Shown here: piece after piece, positions 51,574 to 62,128 of the stretch | Position numbering within the stretch: the stretch's first letter is position 1 | Layout of the letters: every line of letters starts with the position of its first letter | NCBI RefSeq assembly: GCF_004139715.1 | Contig: NZ_CP035544.1 | Coordinates: 1,984,001 to 2,048,000, forward strand | Direction of reading: 5' to 3' | DNA length: 64,000 bases | Source: Muriicola soli | GTDB lineage: Bacteria; Bacteroidota; Bacteroidia; Flavobacteriales; Flavobacteriaceae | Notes under the pieces: model-generated | The model's input: only the letters and a program-made list of their open reading frames with translations | Database searches by the model: none | What the model was told of the DNA's origin: nothing | Position numbers and translations under genes: made by a program

Positions 51574-54500
51574 CTACATATTTCGGCGGTATTGCCCTCC
51601 TACTTCAAAAAGTGCATGCGTAATCTGACCGAGAGAACAGTACTTGGCTACCTCAATGAGCTCATTGAAGACATTCTCATTCCGAACTGCTTTATTCTGC
51701 AATTGCTTTAAGCCTTCTTCGGCTCTTACTTTATTTCTTTGCTTTAGGCCTTCCAGCGTCTGTAATTGCCTTTGTTTTTCTTCATCTGTTGCCCTGATCA
51801 CTTCTTTGGGAAGTATGGTAGGCGAGCCTTTGGAACTCAAAAATGTGTTTACCCCTATGATAGGGTATTCACCATTGTGTTTTAAGGTTTCATAATGTAA
51901 ACTCTCCTCTTGGATCTTCGATCGCTGATACATGGTTTCCATGGCTCCAAGAACCCCTCCCCTTTCCGTGATCCTGTCAAATTCAAGTAATACTGCCTCT
52001 TCTACCAGATCGGTGAGTTCTTCAATGATAAATGATCCCTGTATGGGATTCTCATTTTTGGCCAGTCCTAACTCTTTGTTGATAATCAACTGTATGGCCA
52101 TTGCCCTTCTTACCGACTCTTCCGTAGGGGTGGTTATAGCCTCATCATAAGCGTTGGTATGCAGAGAATTACAGTTGTCGTAGATGGCGTATAAAGCCTG
52201 CAGGGTGGTTCGGATATCATTAAAATCTATTTCCTGGGCATGTAAACTACGCCCTGAAGTCTGAATGTGATATTTCAGCATTTGCGCCCTCGGGTCGGCG
52301 CCGTACTTCTCCTTCATGGCTTTTGCCCAGATTCTTCTGGCTACCCTGCCGATAACGGCGTATTCCGGATCCACCCCATTGGAGAAAAAGAATGATAAAT
52401 TCGGGCCAAATTTATTGATATCCATTCCACGGCTCAGATAGTATTCTACGTATGTAAATCCGTTGGATAAGGTAAATGCCAGTTGTGTGATAGGATTCGC
52501 CCCTGCCTCTGCTATATGATAACCAGAAATAGAAACGGAATAAAAATTACGCACCTTATTCTGAATAAAATATTCCTGCACATCCCCCATAAGTCGAAGA
52601 GCAAATTCTGTCGAAAAAATACAGGTATTTTGGGCCTGATCTTCCTTAAGTATATCGGCCTGTACTGTTCCTCTAACCTCCTTTAAGGTCTTGGCTTTGA
52701 TTTCTTGGTACACCTCAGCATCTAATACCTGATCTCCGGTGACCCCCAGAAGTAAAAGGCCCAAGCCATCATTCCCTTCCGGAAGGCCCCCTGCGTATTC
52801 AGGTCGTTTCCCTTTAAAATCCTTATAAATGGAATTAATTTTCTTCTCGATCTCTTTCTCCAGGCCATTTTCCCTGATATATTTTTCACAATTCTGATCT
52901 ATGGCTGCATTCAGGAAAAAGGCGAGTAACATAGGAGCCGGCCCATTGATCGTCATACTAACCGAGGTCATGGGATTGCTTAGATCAAAACCTGAATAGA
53001 GTTTTTTGGCGTCATCAAGACAGCAGATCGACACTCCTGCATTTCCGATCTTCCCGTAAACATCGGGTCGCTCCCCGGGATCATTCCCATAAAGCGTAAC
53101 CGAATCAAAAGCGGTCGAAAGACGTTTTGCCTTCATGTCGAGGCTCACATAATGAAACCGGCGATTGGTGCGTTCAGGGCCTCCTTCCCCGGCAAACATG
53201 CGGGTTGGATCTTCTTCTGTTCGTTTGAAGGGATACAGTCCGGAGGTATAAGGAAATTTACCCGGTACATTTTCCTGCAAGCTCCATCGCAACAGATCAC
53301 CCCAGGCTTCATACCGGGGCAGCATTACTTTGGGAATCTGCAGATGTGACAGTGATTCTGTATGTGTATTTATTTCCAGTTCCTTATCCCTCACCTTAAA
53401 TTTGTACACCGGTTCCTTGTATCGTTGCACTTTCGATTTCCATTTCAAAAGGGTTTGCCAGTGATATGGATCAAGGTTTAATTTTTGACTATTAAATTCT
53501 GATATCAGAAGTTCCATTAGGGTCGACTTTTCCTTTGGAACATTATTCTGCAAGGCATCTACATCAAGACCGGAATCCGCTAGATAGGGCCAGCTATCGT
53601 CTTGGTTTGAAAATGCATCTTCAGGGACTAGTGCGAGGATAGCCTTATACATCCCATAAAGCGTTTGGGCAGTTTTACTCTGGCCTGAGGCTTTTTGATC
53701 ATAAGCGCGATTGCTTTCTGATATTTCTGATAAATATCGGGTTCGGGCAGGCGGAATAATATATCGCTTCTCAGGTTCTTCTGACGATACTTCGAAGGTA
53801 GATTCAAGGGAAGTTTCTGTTTTTTCCTGTAATTTTTGCATCACAGCATGGTATAGGGAATTCATCCCCGGATCATTGAACTGCGAAGCAATGGTCCCGT
53901 AAACAGGAAGCGTATCTGGATCTGCTTCCCAGAGGTTGTGATTTCTGACAAACTGTTTTTTTACATCCCTGAGTGCGTCGAGCGCTCCCCGCTTATCAAA
54001 TTTGTTTATCGCCACCAAATCGGCAAAATCTAACATATCTATTTTTTCCAACTGGGTGGCTGCTCCAAATTCAGGAGTCATCACATAGAGCGAAAGGTCA
54101 CTGTGTTCTACTATTTCAGTATCAGACTGACCAATTCCCGAAGTTTCGAGGATAAGGAGATCAAAATCAGCGTGTTGCAGAATATTAAGCGCATCACCTA
54201 CGTATTTTGATAAGGCGAGATTCGATTGACGGGTAGCCAGAGACCTCATATAGACCCTATCATTATTAATAGAATTCATCCTGATCCTATCCCCTAATAA
54301 TGCCCCCCCGGTTTTTCTTTTAGACGGATCAACTGAAATTATCCCTATATGTTTATCAGGGAAATCAAACAAAAACCTGCGTACCAGTTCGTCTACAAGG
54401 CTCGACTTTCCCGAACCCCCTGTACCTGTGATCCCCAAGACGGGAATACTCTTTTTCGCTTTGCCGAGTGACTGGTAGTATTTTTCAAATTCATCCTGTC

Positions 54501-55038
54501 TGTTCTCGGCCAGGCTGATCAATCGGGCAAGCGTGGTAATGTCCTTATTCTTTAAGGAAGTGTTCAAATCTTTTTCCTCGGGTAGTTTCAGTGGGAGCGT
54601 AGGGTAGTCTGACTTCTCCACCAGGTCATTGATCATTCCCTGAAGACCCATTTTCCGACCGTCATCTGGAGAATAAATACGCGTGATCCCGTAATCCATA
54701 AGGGCTTTGATCTCTTCGGGAAGAATCACTCCGCCACCTCCCCCAAAGATTTTTATATGCCCTGCCCCTCGCTCTTGCAAGAGGTCATACATATACCTGA
54801 AATACTCGTTATGCCCTCCCTGATAAGAGGTCATGGCTATAGCATTTGCATCCTCCTGTATGGCGCAATTCACCACTTCGGATACGGATCTGTCATGTCC
54901 TAAATGGATAACCTCTACCCCGGTAGCCTGAATAATCCGCCTCATGATATTGATGGCCGCGTCGTGCCCGTCAAAGAGAGAAGCCGCGGTTACAATTCTG
55001 ACCTTGTTTTTTGGGATATAGGTTTTAATTTGCTCCAT
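51574..55038 (-). CDS. icmF: Fused isobutyryl-CoA mutase (IcmF) with G-protein chaperone
   Basis: A 1154-residue B12 enzyme joining three parts: B12-binding domain (about 10-140, DGHD with the lower axial His25), MeaB-like GTPase (about 195-420, P-loop [16 protein letters not shown]) that loads and protects the cofactor, and a mutase barrel (about 530-1150). This order defines IcmF. Against methylmalonyl-CoA mutase, the substrate residues Tyr and Arg align with Phe615 (RMFAGEG) and Gln803 ([13 protein letters not shown]), as in isobutyryl-CoA mutases, so isobutyryl/n-butyryl interconversion is favoured over methylmalonyl chemistry. Identity is from motifs and an alignment from memory. Confidence 0.9.
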   Translation of the reverse strand: MEQIKTYIPKNKVRIVTAASLFDGHDAAINIMRRIIQATGVEVIHLGHDRSVSEVVNCAIQEDANAIAMTSYQGGHNEYFRYMYDLLQERGAGHIKIFGGGGGVILPEEIKALMDYGITRIYSPDDGRKMGLQGMINDLVEKSDYPTLPLKLPEEKDLNTSLKNKDITTLARLISLAENRQDEFEKYYQSLGKAKKSIPVLGITGTGGSGKSSLVDELVRRFLFDFPDKHIGIISVDPSKRKTGGALLGDRIRMNSINNDRVYMRSLATRQSNLALSKYVGDALNILQHADFDLLILETSGIGQSDTEIVEHSDLSLYVMTPEFGAATQLEKIDMLDFADLVAINKFDKRGALDALRDVKKQFVRNHNLWEADPDTLPVYGTIASQFNDPGMNSLYHAVMQKLQEKTETSLESTFEVSSEEPEKRYIIPPARTRYLSEISESNRAYDQKASGQSKTAQTLYGMYKAILALVPEDAFSNQDDSWPYLADSGLDVDALQNNVPKEKSTLMELLISEFNSQKLNLDPYHWQTLLKWKSKVQRYKEPVYKFKVRDKELEINTHTESLSHLQIPKVMLPRYEAWGDLLRWSLQENVPGKFPYTSGLYPFKRTEEDPTRMFAGEGGPERTNRRFHYVSLDMKAKRLSTAFDSVTLYGNDPGERPDVYGKIGNAGVSICCLDDAKKLYSGFDLSNPMTSVSMTINGPAPMLLAFFLNAAIDQNCEKYIRENGLEKEIEKKINSIYKDFKGKRPEYAGGLPEGNDGLGLLLLGVTGDQVLDAEVYQEIKAKTLKEVRGTVQADILKEDQAQNTCIFSTEFALRLMGDVQEYFIQNKVRNFYSVSISGYHIAEAGANPITQLAFTLSNGFTYVEYYLSRGMDINKFGPNLSFFFSNGVDPEYAVIGRVARRIWAKAMKEKYGADPRAQMLKYHIQTSGRSLHAQEIDFNDIRTTLQALYAIYDNCNSLHTNAYDEAITTPTEESVRRAMAIQLIINKELGLAKNENPIQGSFIIEELTDLVEEAVLLEFDRITERGGVLGAMETMYQRSKIQEESLHYETLKHNGEYPIIGVNTFLSSKGSPTILPKEVIRATDEEKQRQLQTLEGLKQRNKVRAEEGLKQLQNKAVRNENVFNELIEVAKYCSLGQITHALFEVGGQYRRNM

Positions 55039-55179
55039 TTGTAATTTGTAGTCCTTTTTGCGACTGCAATTTACGATAAATGCAAAAAATAATGCATTCT
55101 ATTTAGAATTTTATAATACCTGGGCCTCACTTTGAGCCACAGGGAGATTGTACTAATTTTACACCAAATCCAGGAAGCC

Positions 55180-56031
55180 TTGAAAGCAACCTTTCTTATC
55201 CATTGTCCGGATCAGCCGGGAATAATCAGCACGGTAACTAGTTTTATTCAACAGTCGGGGGGTAATATTGTTTACCTCGACCAGCATGTTGACAAACAGG
55301 CCGAAGTATTCTTTATGCGATTAGAAGGAGAATTTACGCAATTCGATAAGGCAGAATCCCAGATTGAAGAAAATTTCGAAAAAGAAATAGCCGTTCCCTA
55401 TGCCATGGAGTGGAGCGTACATTACGGTAATGAAAAGCCAAAGATGGCGCTTTTCGTCAGCAAGTACAATCACTGCCTTTACGATTTGCTCATTCGATAT
55501 TCCTCCGGAGAATTATCGGTAGAAATACCTTTTATCATCAGCAATCACAATGAGCTACAGAATATCGCCAAACAGTTTAAGATCCCTTTTTACCATATCC
55601 CGGTAACCCGCGACAACAAATCTGCTGCAGAAGAAAAGCAATTGAAATTGCTAAAAGAGCACATGGTCGATTTTATTGTCCTCGCAAGGTACATGCAGAT
55701 AGTGACGTCCAGACTAATTGAAGAATACCCTAATAAAATTATCAATATCCATCATTCCTTCCTTCCTGCTTTTGCAGGTGCCAAACCTTATCACGCCGCC
55801 TTTAACCGGGGAGTAAAGATCATTGGTGCAACCAGCCATTACGTAACCGAGGAGCTCGACGCAGGCCCGATTATCGAACAAGATACCACCAGGGTTTCAC
55901 ATGTTCACAAAGTGAGTGATTTTATTGAAAAAGGCAGAGATCTAGAAAAACTGGTGCTCTCCAGAGCGGTTCAGCTTCACGTGAATCGAAAAACTATGGT
56001 CTACAATAATAAAACCGTTATTTTTACTTAA
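55180..56031 (+). CDS. purU: Formyltetrahydrofolate deformylase
   Basis: Hydrolyses 10-formyl-THF to THF and formate, balancing one-carbon units for purine synthesis. It has an ACT domain (ATFLIHCPDQPGIISTVTSFIQQSGGNIVYLDQHVD) followed by a formyltransferase-like catalytic domain with the active-site Asn/His of INIHHSFLPAFAGAKPYHAAF and the Asp of ATSHYVTEELDAGPIIEQD. A TTG start at 55180, preceded by AGGAAG, gives 283 residues and begins exactly at the conserved ACT strand; a TTG 16 codons earlier (55132) is less likely. It stands alone on the plus strand, divergent from icmF. Confidence 0.9.
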   Translation: MKATFLIHCPDQPGIISTVTSFIQQSGGNIVYLDQHVDKQAEVFFMRLEGEFTQFDKAESQIEENFEKEIAVPYAMEWSVHYGNEKPKMALFVSKYNHCLYDLLIRYSSGELSVEIPFIISNHNELQNIAKQFKIPFYHIPVTRDNKSAAEEKQLKLLKEHMVDFIVLARYMQIVTSRLIEEYPNKIINIHHSFLPAFAGAKPYHAAFNRGVKIIGATSHYVTEELDAGPIIEQDTTRVSHVHKVSDFIEKGRDLEKLVLSRAVQLHVNRKTMVYNNKTVIFT

Positions 56032-56182
56032 ATCGCTCTGCTAAAACGCTATACCCTAAACAGCACCATTAAGTTCTTTACTTATTTTATTTTTCATAAA
56101 TTACTCCTCCTTTCACAATGAAAATACAGGTTGATATCCTGCCTGCCATCAGGATGTAAAGCACAAAAGATTTCGGAATCGG

Positions 56183-57154
56183 ATGACAAAAATTGCCGTA
56201 ATAGGACCTATACCAAGAGATACCATCGTAACCCACCACCAGGAAACGATTAAAAAGTATGGTTGTGTATCGCACCCCGTTATTGCCCTGGCCAAACTCT
56301 TTGGGAACGAAGGAACGGTATATCCGGTTTCTCATGTGCATAAAAAAGATTTCGAAAACATCATCGAGCTATTTAGGGCTTATTCCAACATCGATACTGC
56401 TCATATCTCAGCCAAACACGACCGGGGAACTGTGATAGAGCTCAAATTCATAGACCAGAACAACCGTCTTGAGCGCCAGACAGCGTGTATGAAGCCCATT
56501 GAACCCAAAGACATAAAAGCGATGGATGAAATGGACGCCTATGTCTTTGTACCGATTACCGACTTTGAAATTTCGCTGCGTACATTGAAATACATCAAAA
56601 AGAACAGAAAAGGCCTGGTAGTTTTTGATGCCCACGGACCCACTACTTCCATGGGAATGACGGGAGATCGATACAGGAAATTCTGGGTCGATATGGATCA
56701 ATGGCTAAAGTATATTGACGTTCTAAAGATGAACCTGGAAGAATCCCAGGCATGCTGGCTAAAACACGAATATTCTGCTGAAGAAATGATCAGTTATGAC
56801 GAAGGGAGAACCGATCACCTGGATAAAATGGCTGCTCATGTTCTAAAAAAGGGCGTTAAGTACTTTTATGTTACCCTGGATGCCAAAGGATGTGTTTATT
56901 ATTATAAAGAAGGTGAGGAGATCAAAAAACAATTCGTAAAGTCGATCTTCATGAAAGACGTAATTGATACTACAGGCTGCGGGGATTCATTTGCCGGAGG
57001 CCTGGCCTATGGTTTTGCGGTGTATAATGATCCCGAACAAGCTGCAAAATTTGCAAATGCCCTGGGTGCCCTGAGGACACAGGGCAAAACATTTGATGTA
57101 TTTAAGTCTAAGGCCGAAACGGAGGCTCTTATCTCTTCCCACTACGGAGAATAA
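56183..57154 (+). CDS. PfkB-family carbohydrate/nucleoside kinase
   Basis: A 323-residue ribokinase-fold kinase. The N-terminal KIAVIGPIPRDTIVT gives the family start, and the PfkB signature 2 DTTGCGDSFAGGLAYGFA carries the catalytic Asp and anion-hole GCGDS. The middle has VVFDAHGPTTS and VLKMNLEESQACW. The substrate (sugar, nucleoside or other) is not discernible, and the neighbours do not help. Gap of about 150 bp after purU. A candidate terminator for it (57386-57414) is 230 bp downstream. Confidence 0.85.
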   Translation: MTKIAVIGPIPRDTIVTHHQETIKKYGCVSHPVIALAKLFGNEGTVYPVSHVHKKDFENIIELFRAYSNIDTAHISAKHDRGTVIELKFIDQNNRLERQTACMKPIEPKDIKAMDEMDAYVFVPITDFEISLRTLKYIKKNRKGLVVFDAHGPTTSMGMTGDRYRKFWVDMDQWLKYIDVLKMNLEESQACWLKHEYSAEEMISYDEGRTDHLDKMAAHVLKKGVKYFYVTLDAKGCVYYYKEGEEIKKQFVKSIFMKDVIDTTGCGDSFAGGLAYGFAVYNDPEQAAKFANALGALRTQGKTFDVFKSKAETEALISSHYGE

Positions 57155-57385
57155 ACTACTCTTCCTGATTAACTTTTCTGATCTTACCGCCTGTTTGGAC
57201 TCTAGAAAACTTATATCTGAGCTATGTGACTGATAATTATTGCAATAATCTCAAAATTGTACCGTTAATTACATATAAAGATAGAATGATAACCTTCTGG
57301 AAATCTTTACTTAACCTAAAGATCAGAAATTAAAATAGTTTTATACCCGTATTATTTGAGTTAGTATTTTTGAGTTAGTTAGTTT

Positions 57386-57414
57386 AAAAAACCGGTGTAG
57401 TGGCCGGTTTTTTT
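57386..57414. terminator. Bidirectional terminator hairpin
   Basis: AACCGG (57390-57395) pairs with CCGGTT (57404-57409), flanked by A-run and T-run on both sides, so it can end transcripts from the PfkB gene (plus) and the DUF1579-like gene (minus). Confidence 0.75.
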
Positions 57415-57444
57415 GTGGAAAGAAACAAAGTCATTTCTCCCAAT

Positions 57445-57951
57445 TCAGTCCATTTTATTATAAAGTCCATCAAAGAGTACATTCTCAGCCACACCATCGC
57501 GTAACACTTCCCATACCTGCCTTACCTTACCATCTTCCAGTAAGGTCCATGTAATCCGCTGAGTAGTTATACTTTCATCCTTATTTACCACGCCATCAGA
57601 CATCAAAATCATTTGGTTGTCGATGCGTTTTCCACTCAACTTCAGAATTGTGCCGGCCCTGTCTAACCAAAGCTGCTCCCACAATCCCGTAGCGGTATTG
57701 TAGAAATTATAACTCGTTCCTGTAAAGTTACCGTTAGCCCCTTTCCAGTTTTCTCTCAAAACACAGTCGCCCTGTATTTTCTCGATCACATTTTCCCCGG
57801 CAATATTACCGTTGGGCAGGGTCACCTCCCATTTTCCAAGCCAGAAATCAAACGCACTGTGGTTTTCGGTACAACAGGCGCATGGATTATTCTGTCCTGA
57901 TGCTGAGATCAGCACTAATACGAACCCCAGAGATGCAATAATTTTTTTCAT
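57445..57951 (-). CDS. Secreted DUF1579-like protein
   Basis: A 168-residue protein with a signal peptide (MKKIIASLGFVLVLISASGQ). A Cys cluster CACC follows at residues ~24-27. The body resembles a DUF1579/calycin-like beta fold: HSAFDFWLGKWEVTLPNGNIAGENVIEKIQGDCVLRENW, TSYNFYNTATGLWEQLWLDRAGTILKLSGK. The FDFWLG-W-V motif is a good marker for the family. No enzymatic role is known for it. It is followed by a bidirectional terminator and stands alone. The C-terminus appears complete, ending in YNKMD. Confidence 0.78.
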   Translation of the reverse strand: MKKIIASLGFVLVLISASGQNNPCACCTENHSAFDFWLGKWEVTLPNGNIAGENVIEKIQGDCVLRENWKGANGNFTGTSYNFYNTATGLWEQLWLDRAGTILKLSGKRIDNQMILMSDGVVNKDESITTQRITWTLLEDGKVRQVWEVLRDGVAENVLFDGLYNKMD

Positions 57952-58122
57952 TTGTGCATGGATTAAATTAAAAGGTACAAAAAGAAGTCCGAAAAATTAA
58001 TTTCTATGTCAACAGAGTAGCTTTTTTAAAGAATTCTCTACCATTATGTTAATTATTAGATAAATAACTCCAATTTTAGCTGAATTCCATCAGACTCAAA
58101 AACTTTTATCTCACTTGCACCG

Positions 58123-58130
58123 TATCTTTG
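58123..58130 (+). promoter_or_regulatory. -7 element ahead of the 64-residue gene
   Basis: TATCTTTG, a full TAnnTTTG match, 18 bases before the ATG at 58148. It supports this short frame being transcribed. Confidence 0.45.
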
Positions 58131-58147
58131 TATAAAAGAATTAAACT

Positions 58148-58342
58148 ATGGAAAATCAGTACTGCAAGGTGGGATCAACAACCCATATCGCCAGTGGTTC
58201 TCAGGCCTCTACCCGATTGGTAAGCTATTATCAGACATTTGTAAATATGGCGGAAGACACCCGTTATTCCGGGACTCAACTTGGAGAATTTTTTGAAAGG
58301 AAAGCCAAAATACTCAAGAAAGCAATGGAAGAACTGGCCTAG
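58148..58342 (+). CDS. 64-residue small protein, unknown
   Basis: Encodes MENQYCKVGSTTHIASGSQA followed by STRLVSYYQTFVNMAED and a helical tail (FFERKAKILKKAMEELA). It is soluble-looking, without membrane segment or signal. It is preceded by a clear -7 box (58123-58130) and not overlapped by a better gene; pyrF begins convergently 9 bp on. I recognise no family. The sequence composition looks protein-coding rather than random, and conservation in relatives would be the test. Confidence 0.6.
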   Translation: MENQYCKVGSTTHIASGSQASTRLVSYYQTFVNMAEDTRYSGTQLGEFFERKAKILKKAMEELA

Positions 58343-58350
58343 ATACCGGG

Positions 58351-59169
58351 CTATATTTTATCCATTTCCACAGCCATAGCTTTCTGAAGCTGCAGGGCCT
58401 GTTCACGGGCGGCAGCTGCAAAGTCCTTTCCCTTTGAAGCATACAATATGCCTCTGGAGGAATTGATCAGCAATCCGATATCTTTTGTGAGACCGTATCT
58501 GCACACTTCTACCAAACTACCTCCCTGCGCACCAACACCCGGAACCAGAAGAAAGTTATTGGGTACGATGGCTCTAATTTGTTTTAAATACTCTGCCTTG
58601 GTCGCTCCGACAACAAACATTAGTTGCTCCGAATTTTCGTAAGTGAGTGCCGTTTCCAGTACTTGTTTATACAGTTCTTTACCTTCAATTCTTTTAGTCT
58701 GAAAATCAAAGGCTCCCGGATTAGAAGTAAGAGCCAGTAGAATAGTAAACTTATCGCTGAATTTTAAAAAAGGTTCTACAGAATCGCGTCCCATATAAGG
58801 CGCAACCGTTATTGCATCAAAACTCAGATCTTCGAAAAATGCCCTGGCATACTGCGTGGCAGTATTTCCGATATCACCTCTTTTGGCATCGGCGATGGTC
58901 AGTATTTCAGGGTATTTAGTATTGATGTATTCCATAGTCTGTGCCAAGGCTTCCCAACCCTTAATACCACAGGCTTCATAAAAGGCAGTATTGGGCTTGT
59001 AAGCTACGCACAAGTGGTGGGTGGCATCTACAATTGCTTTGTTAAATGAAAAGATCGGATCGGCTTCTTCAAGCAGATGCGGAGGAATTTTAGAGAGATC
59101 TGTATCGAGTCCGATACACAGGAAAGAATTCTTTTTTCTGATCTGGGAAATTAGCTCGTCAGTACTCAT
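58351..59169 (-). CDS. pyrF: Orotidine 5'-phosphate decarboxylase
   Basis: Last step of UMP synthesis. It has 272 residues, the longer bacterial type (PyrF type 2). The catalytic Asp-Lys-Asp array is in ILTIADAKRGDIGNTATQYA, and the phosphate loop has LLVPGVGAQGGSLVEVCRYG and INSSRGILYASKG. The substrate string GLDTDLSKIPPHL opens the chain. It is co-directional with prfA (6 bp downstream of it), so translation of the two may be linked. Together with pyrD at 9.6 kb and guaB it supports a scattered nucleotide pathway. Confidence 0.94.
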   Translation of the reverse strand: MSTDELISQIRKKNSFLCIGLDTDLSKIPPHLLEEADPIFSFNKAIVDATHHLCVAYKPNTAFYEACGIKGWEALAQTMEYINTKYPEILTIADAKRGDIGNTATQYARAFFEDLSFDAITVAPYMGRDSVEPFLKFSDKFTILLALTSNPGAFDFQTKRIEGKELYKQVLETALTYENSEQLMFVVGATKAEYLKQIRAIVPNNFLLVPGVGAQGGSLVEVCRYGLTKDIGLLINSSRGILYASKGKDFAAAAREQALQLQKAMAVEMDKI

Positions 59170-59175
59170 TTGATC

Positions 59176-60252
59176 TTAGAATATTTCGGAAGCTTCTTTT
59201 AATTTTTCAGTATTCTCAACAAGCATGAGTTCATCGATAATCTTTTGGATATCCCCGTTTATGATATTCTGCAGATCGTAAAGTGTAAGTCCTATACGAT
59301 GGTCGGTAACCCGACCCTGAGGATAATTGTAGGTCCTGATTTTAGCTGAGCGGTCTCCGCTGCTTACCTGGGAATTCCTCTTTGCCGCATCTTCTTCCTG
59401 CCTTTTTTGCAATTCCATGTCGTATAGCCTTGATCTCAGTACCTTGAAGGCCTTGTCTTTGTTCTTGTGCTGTGATTTTTCATCCTGACACTGTGCCACG
59501 ATCCCTGTGGGGATATGTGTTAGTCTTACCGCCGAATAGGTAGTATTTACGGATTGTCCTCCGGGTCCTGAAGAACAGAAAAAGTCAATACGTACGTCTT
59601 TGGGATCAATCTGTACGTCAAAATCCTCTGCTTCCGGTAATACCATGACAGTAGCTGCACTAGTATGAACTCTCCCCTGTGTTTCTGTCTGAGGCACGCG
59701 CTGTACCCGGTGTACTCCGGCTTCGAATTTTAAGGTGCCATATACGTCTTCGCCGGTTACTTCAAAATGAATTTCCTTGTATCCTCCGCTAGTCCCTTCA
59801 CTCAGGTCAATAATATTGGTTCTCCACCCCCTGGATTCGCAATACTTTGCGTACATCCTGTAGAGATCTCCTGCAAATATACTGGCCTCATCGCCGCCGG
59901 TTCCGGCCCTGATTTCCATCACCACATCTTTAGCATCTTCAGGATCTTTGGGAATGAGTAAATACTTTATTTCTTCCTCCAATCCGGGCAAGGCCTCTTT
60001 GGCTTCCTCCATTTGCATTTTGGCCATTTCCTGCATTTCCGGATCTTCTCCAGAAGAAAGGATTTCCTCTGCTTCTTTGAGGTTGTTTTGCAGTTCTAAG
60101 TAAACCTTCCTTTTATCAACAAGGGTTTTCAGGTCCTTGTATTCCTTATTTAATTGCACATACCTCTTTTGATCAGAGATAATATCAGGTTGGATGATCA
60201 GGTCCGAAACCTCATCAAAACGCTGTTTTATTATGTTTAATTTATCGATCAT
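59176..60252 (-). CDS. prfA: Peptide chain release factor 1
   Basis: Terminates translation at UAA/UAG, 358 residues from the ATG at 60252 ([18 protein letters not shown]); an ORF start at 60357 adds unconserved sequence and is rejected. The GGQ motif is in [27 protein letters not shown], and the codon-reading PxT tripeptide region is [18 protein letters not shown]. The N-terminal coiled coil (1-110) and C-terminal basic end ([51 protein letters not shown]) are normal. It precedes pyrF by 6 bp. Confidence 0.96.
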   Translation of the reverse strand: MIDKLNIIKQRFDEVSDLIIQPDIISDQKRYVQLNKEYKDLKTLVDKRKVYLELQNNLKEAEEILSSGEDPEMQEMAKMQMEEAKEALPGLEEEIKYLLIPKDPEDAKDVVMEIRAGTGGDEASIFAGDLYRMYAKYCESRGWRTNIIDLSEGTSGGYKEIHFEVTGEDVYGTLKFEAGVHRVQRVPQTETQGRVHTSAATVMVLPEAEDFDVQIDPKDVRIDFFCSSGPGGQSVNTTYSAVRLTHIPTGIVAQCQDEKSQHKNKDKAFKVLRSRLYDMELQKRQEEDAAKRNSQVSSGDRSAKIRTYNYPQGRVTDHRIGLTLYDLQNIINGDIQKIIDELMLVENTEKLKEASEIF

Positions 60253-60394
60253 AGTCTTGCTTCCCTTACCCTGCGAATTTACAACATTTAAGAGCAATCG
60301 CAGATAATAAATTACAGCATACCGAAGGGTGGCACCACGTGGACTAACCCATTGCAACCGATAAGTGAGGAAGAAAGTAAAACAAGAGGGTATT

Positions 60395-60820
60395 CTAGTC
60401 GAAAACCCTGAGGATATCCCCGTTTAATTCTGTGTTGAATATTTTCAAGGGATTATTGGTGATCGCATTCAAAGGAGCACCGGTTTGAGAAAACCTCGAC
60501 CCGTGGGTAGAACAAGAAAATATTCCACCTTCATCTTCGATGAACCTAACCTGGTCTGTTTGTTGATGACTGCAGATCTGACTGGCAGCAATAAAATTAC
60601 CTTCCAGGTTTTTAACCACTACTACTTCGTTTTTAAGGATAAAGTCACCGTTATTAGCCAACATCGCCCCTTCACTGGAGGTGAGGTCAATGGTGAAGTC
60701 GACCCCAGTCGGAACAGGTAGTCCGGGCCCATCTTCTTTAGAACAACCCTGAACACAGGGAAACGTAAGGGCAAAGGCCGCTCCGGCCCCTAAGGTTTTT
60801 AAAAAAGCTTTTCTTTCCAT
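60395..60820 (-). CDS. Rieske 2Fe-2S protein, envelope
   Basis: A 141-residue protein with a Tat/lipoprotein-like N-terminus ([30 protein letters not shown]), with the Cys at 26 a possible lipid anchor. The Rieske cluster ligands are Cys83 and His85 in [11 protein letters not shown] and Cys103 and His106 in [18 protein letters not shown], spacing CxH and CxxH. It probably serves electron transfer in the envelope, partner unknown. No cytochrome b gene is adjacent, so it is not a bc1 component on this evidence. It lies between the prfA and PurM-like genes, same strand, but separated by about 140 and 55 bp. Confidence 0.86.
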   Translation of the reverse strand: MERKAFLKTLGAGAAFALTFPCVQGCSKEDGPGLPVPTGVDFTIDLTSSEGAMLANNGDFILKNEVVVVKNLEGNFIAASQICSHQQTDQVRFIEDEGGIFSCSTHGSRFSQTGAPLNAITNNPLKIFNTELNGDILRVFD

Positions 60821-60874
60821 AACAACACAGATTTCTTTACAATGAAAACGTCGCTTTAAAAAGAATCGTATATA

Positions 60875-62047
60875 TCAATAGGTAAACGAGCCAAATTGGC
60901 TGGTAATCGTGAGTTTTTTCTGCTTCGAAGCTTCTACCCTGCCTATGATACGGGCGTCGATTCCAAAACTCTCGGAAATAGAAATCAGATCTCCCGCAAT
61001 TTCCCTATCTGCGTAGAGCTCCATCCGGTGACCACAATTAAAGACCTGGTACATTTCTTTCCAGTCTGTGCCGGACTGACTTTGGATAAGTTGAAATAAA
61101 GGCGGTACGGGGAAGAGGTTATCTTTGATCACGTGGAATTGATCGAGAAAATGTAAAATTTTTGTCTGGGCCCCTCCACTGCAGTGGATCATACCATGAA
61201 TGTCCTTTGGGGAGTGTGTTTCCAGAATCTTTTTGATCACCGGGGCGTAGGTTCGAGTGGGTGACAGGACTAATTTACCGGCATCCAGCGGGGCTCCATC
61301 TACCTCATCCTGAAGATTCATTTTTCCGGAATAGACGAGCTCATCAGGTACGGATGGATCAAAACTCTCAGGGTATTTCTCAGCGAGGAATTTAGAAAAC
61401 ACATCATGTCTTGCTGAAGTGAGTCCATTACTCCCCATTCCGCCGTTGTACTCCTTTTCATAGGTCGCCTGCCCAAAAGAAGCCAAACCGATGATAACAT
61501 CACCTTCCCGGATATTGGCATTGTCTATTACTTTGTCTCTGCGAATCCTCGCAGTTACTGTTGAATCAACAATAATGGTCCTAACCAGATCACCTACATC
61601 GGCAGTTTCCCCTCCCGTTGACTTTATGTCCACTCCGAATGCCGACATATCCTCAATAAATTCCTCGGTGCCTGAAATAATCGCTGCAATAACCTCTCCC
61701 GGGATTTTGTTTTTATTTCTGCCTATGGTAGAAGAGAGAAGAATATTATTCGTTACTCCCACGCACAAAAGGTCATCAAGATTCATAACAAGAGCATCCT
61801 GAGCAATGCCTTTCCAAACGGAGAGGTCTCCGGTTTCCTTCCAATACATATACGCCAGGGAGGACTTGGTTCCGGCGCCGTCTGCATGCATTACCAGACA
61901 ATAGTCCTTATCCCCGGCTAGGGTATCAGGGACTATCTTACAAAATGCTCTTGGGAATAATCCTTTATCAAGGTTTTTGATGGCCTTGTGAACATCCTCC
62001 TTGGACGCAGAAACTCCTCTTTGATGGTAGCGTTTACTTACGGGCAC
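60875..62047 (-). CDS. purM: Phosphoribosylformylglycinamidine cyclo-ligase-type (PurM/AIR synthase-related) protein
   Basis: AIR synthase-family enzyme of purine synthesis, 390 residues. This long PurM-like form is what I know from Bacteroidota. A GTG start at 62047 (MPVSKRYHQRGVSASKEDVHKAIKNLDKG) is used. The ATP and substrate strings include HADGAGTKSSLAYMY, KGIAQDALVMNLDDLLCVG, GGETADVGDLVRTIIVDSTVTAR and MIHCSGGAQTKILHFLD. A role in the AIR synthetase step is inferred from family; an HypE or SelD relative is less likely because of the conserved length and GGETADV motif. It is upstream of the Rieske gene on the minus strand. Confidence 0.88.
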   Translation of the reverse strand: MPVSKRYHQRGVSASKEDVHKAIKNLDKGLFPRAFCKIVPDTLAGDKDYCLVMHADGAGTKSSLAYMYWKETGDLSVWKGIAQDALVMNLDDLLCVGVTNNILLSSTIGRNKNKIPGEVIAAIISGTEEFIEDMSAFGVDIKSTGGETADVGDLVRTIIVDSTVTARIRRDKVIDNANIREGDVIIGLASFGQATYEKEYNGGMGSNGLTSARHDVFSKFLAEKYPESFDPSVPDELVYSGKMNLQDEVDGAPLDAGKLVLSPTRTYAPVIKKILETHSPKDIHGMIHCSGGAQTKILHFLDQFHVIKDNLFPVPPLFQLIQSQSGTDWKEMYQVFNCGHRMELYADREIAGDLISISESFGIDARIIGRVEASKQKKLTITSQFGSFTY

Positions 62048-62128
62048 GATGAGTAGATCTTGGTTTAGCGCAAAAATAGGGGAATGATATCATTTGTGCG
62101 CAAAGCTTCTTACTTATTGTCTCTTTTT

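Noticed and set aside
57285-57332. 15-codon frame (starts MITFWKSLL)
   Set aside because: Too short, no promoter box at a proper distance and no related frame elsewhere in the window.
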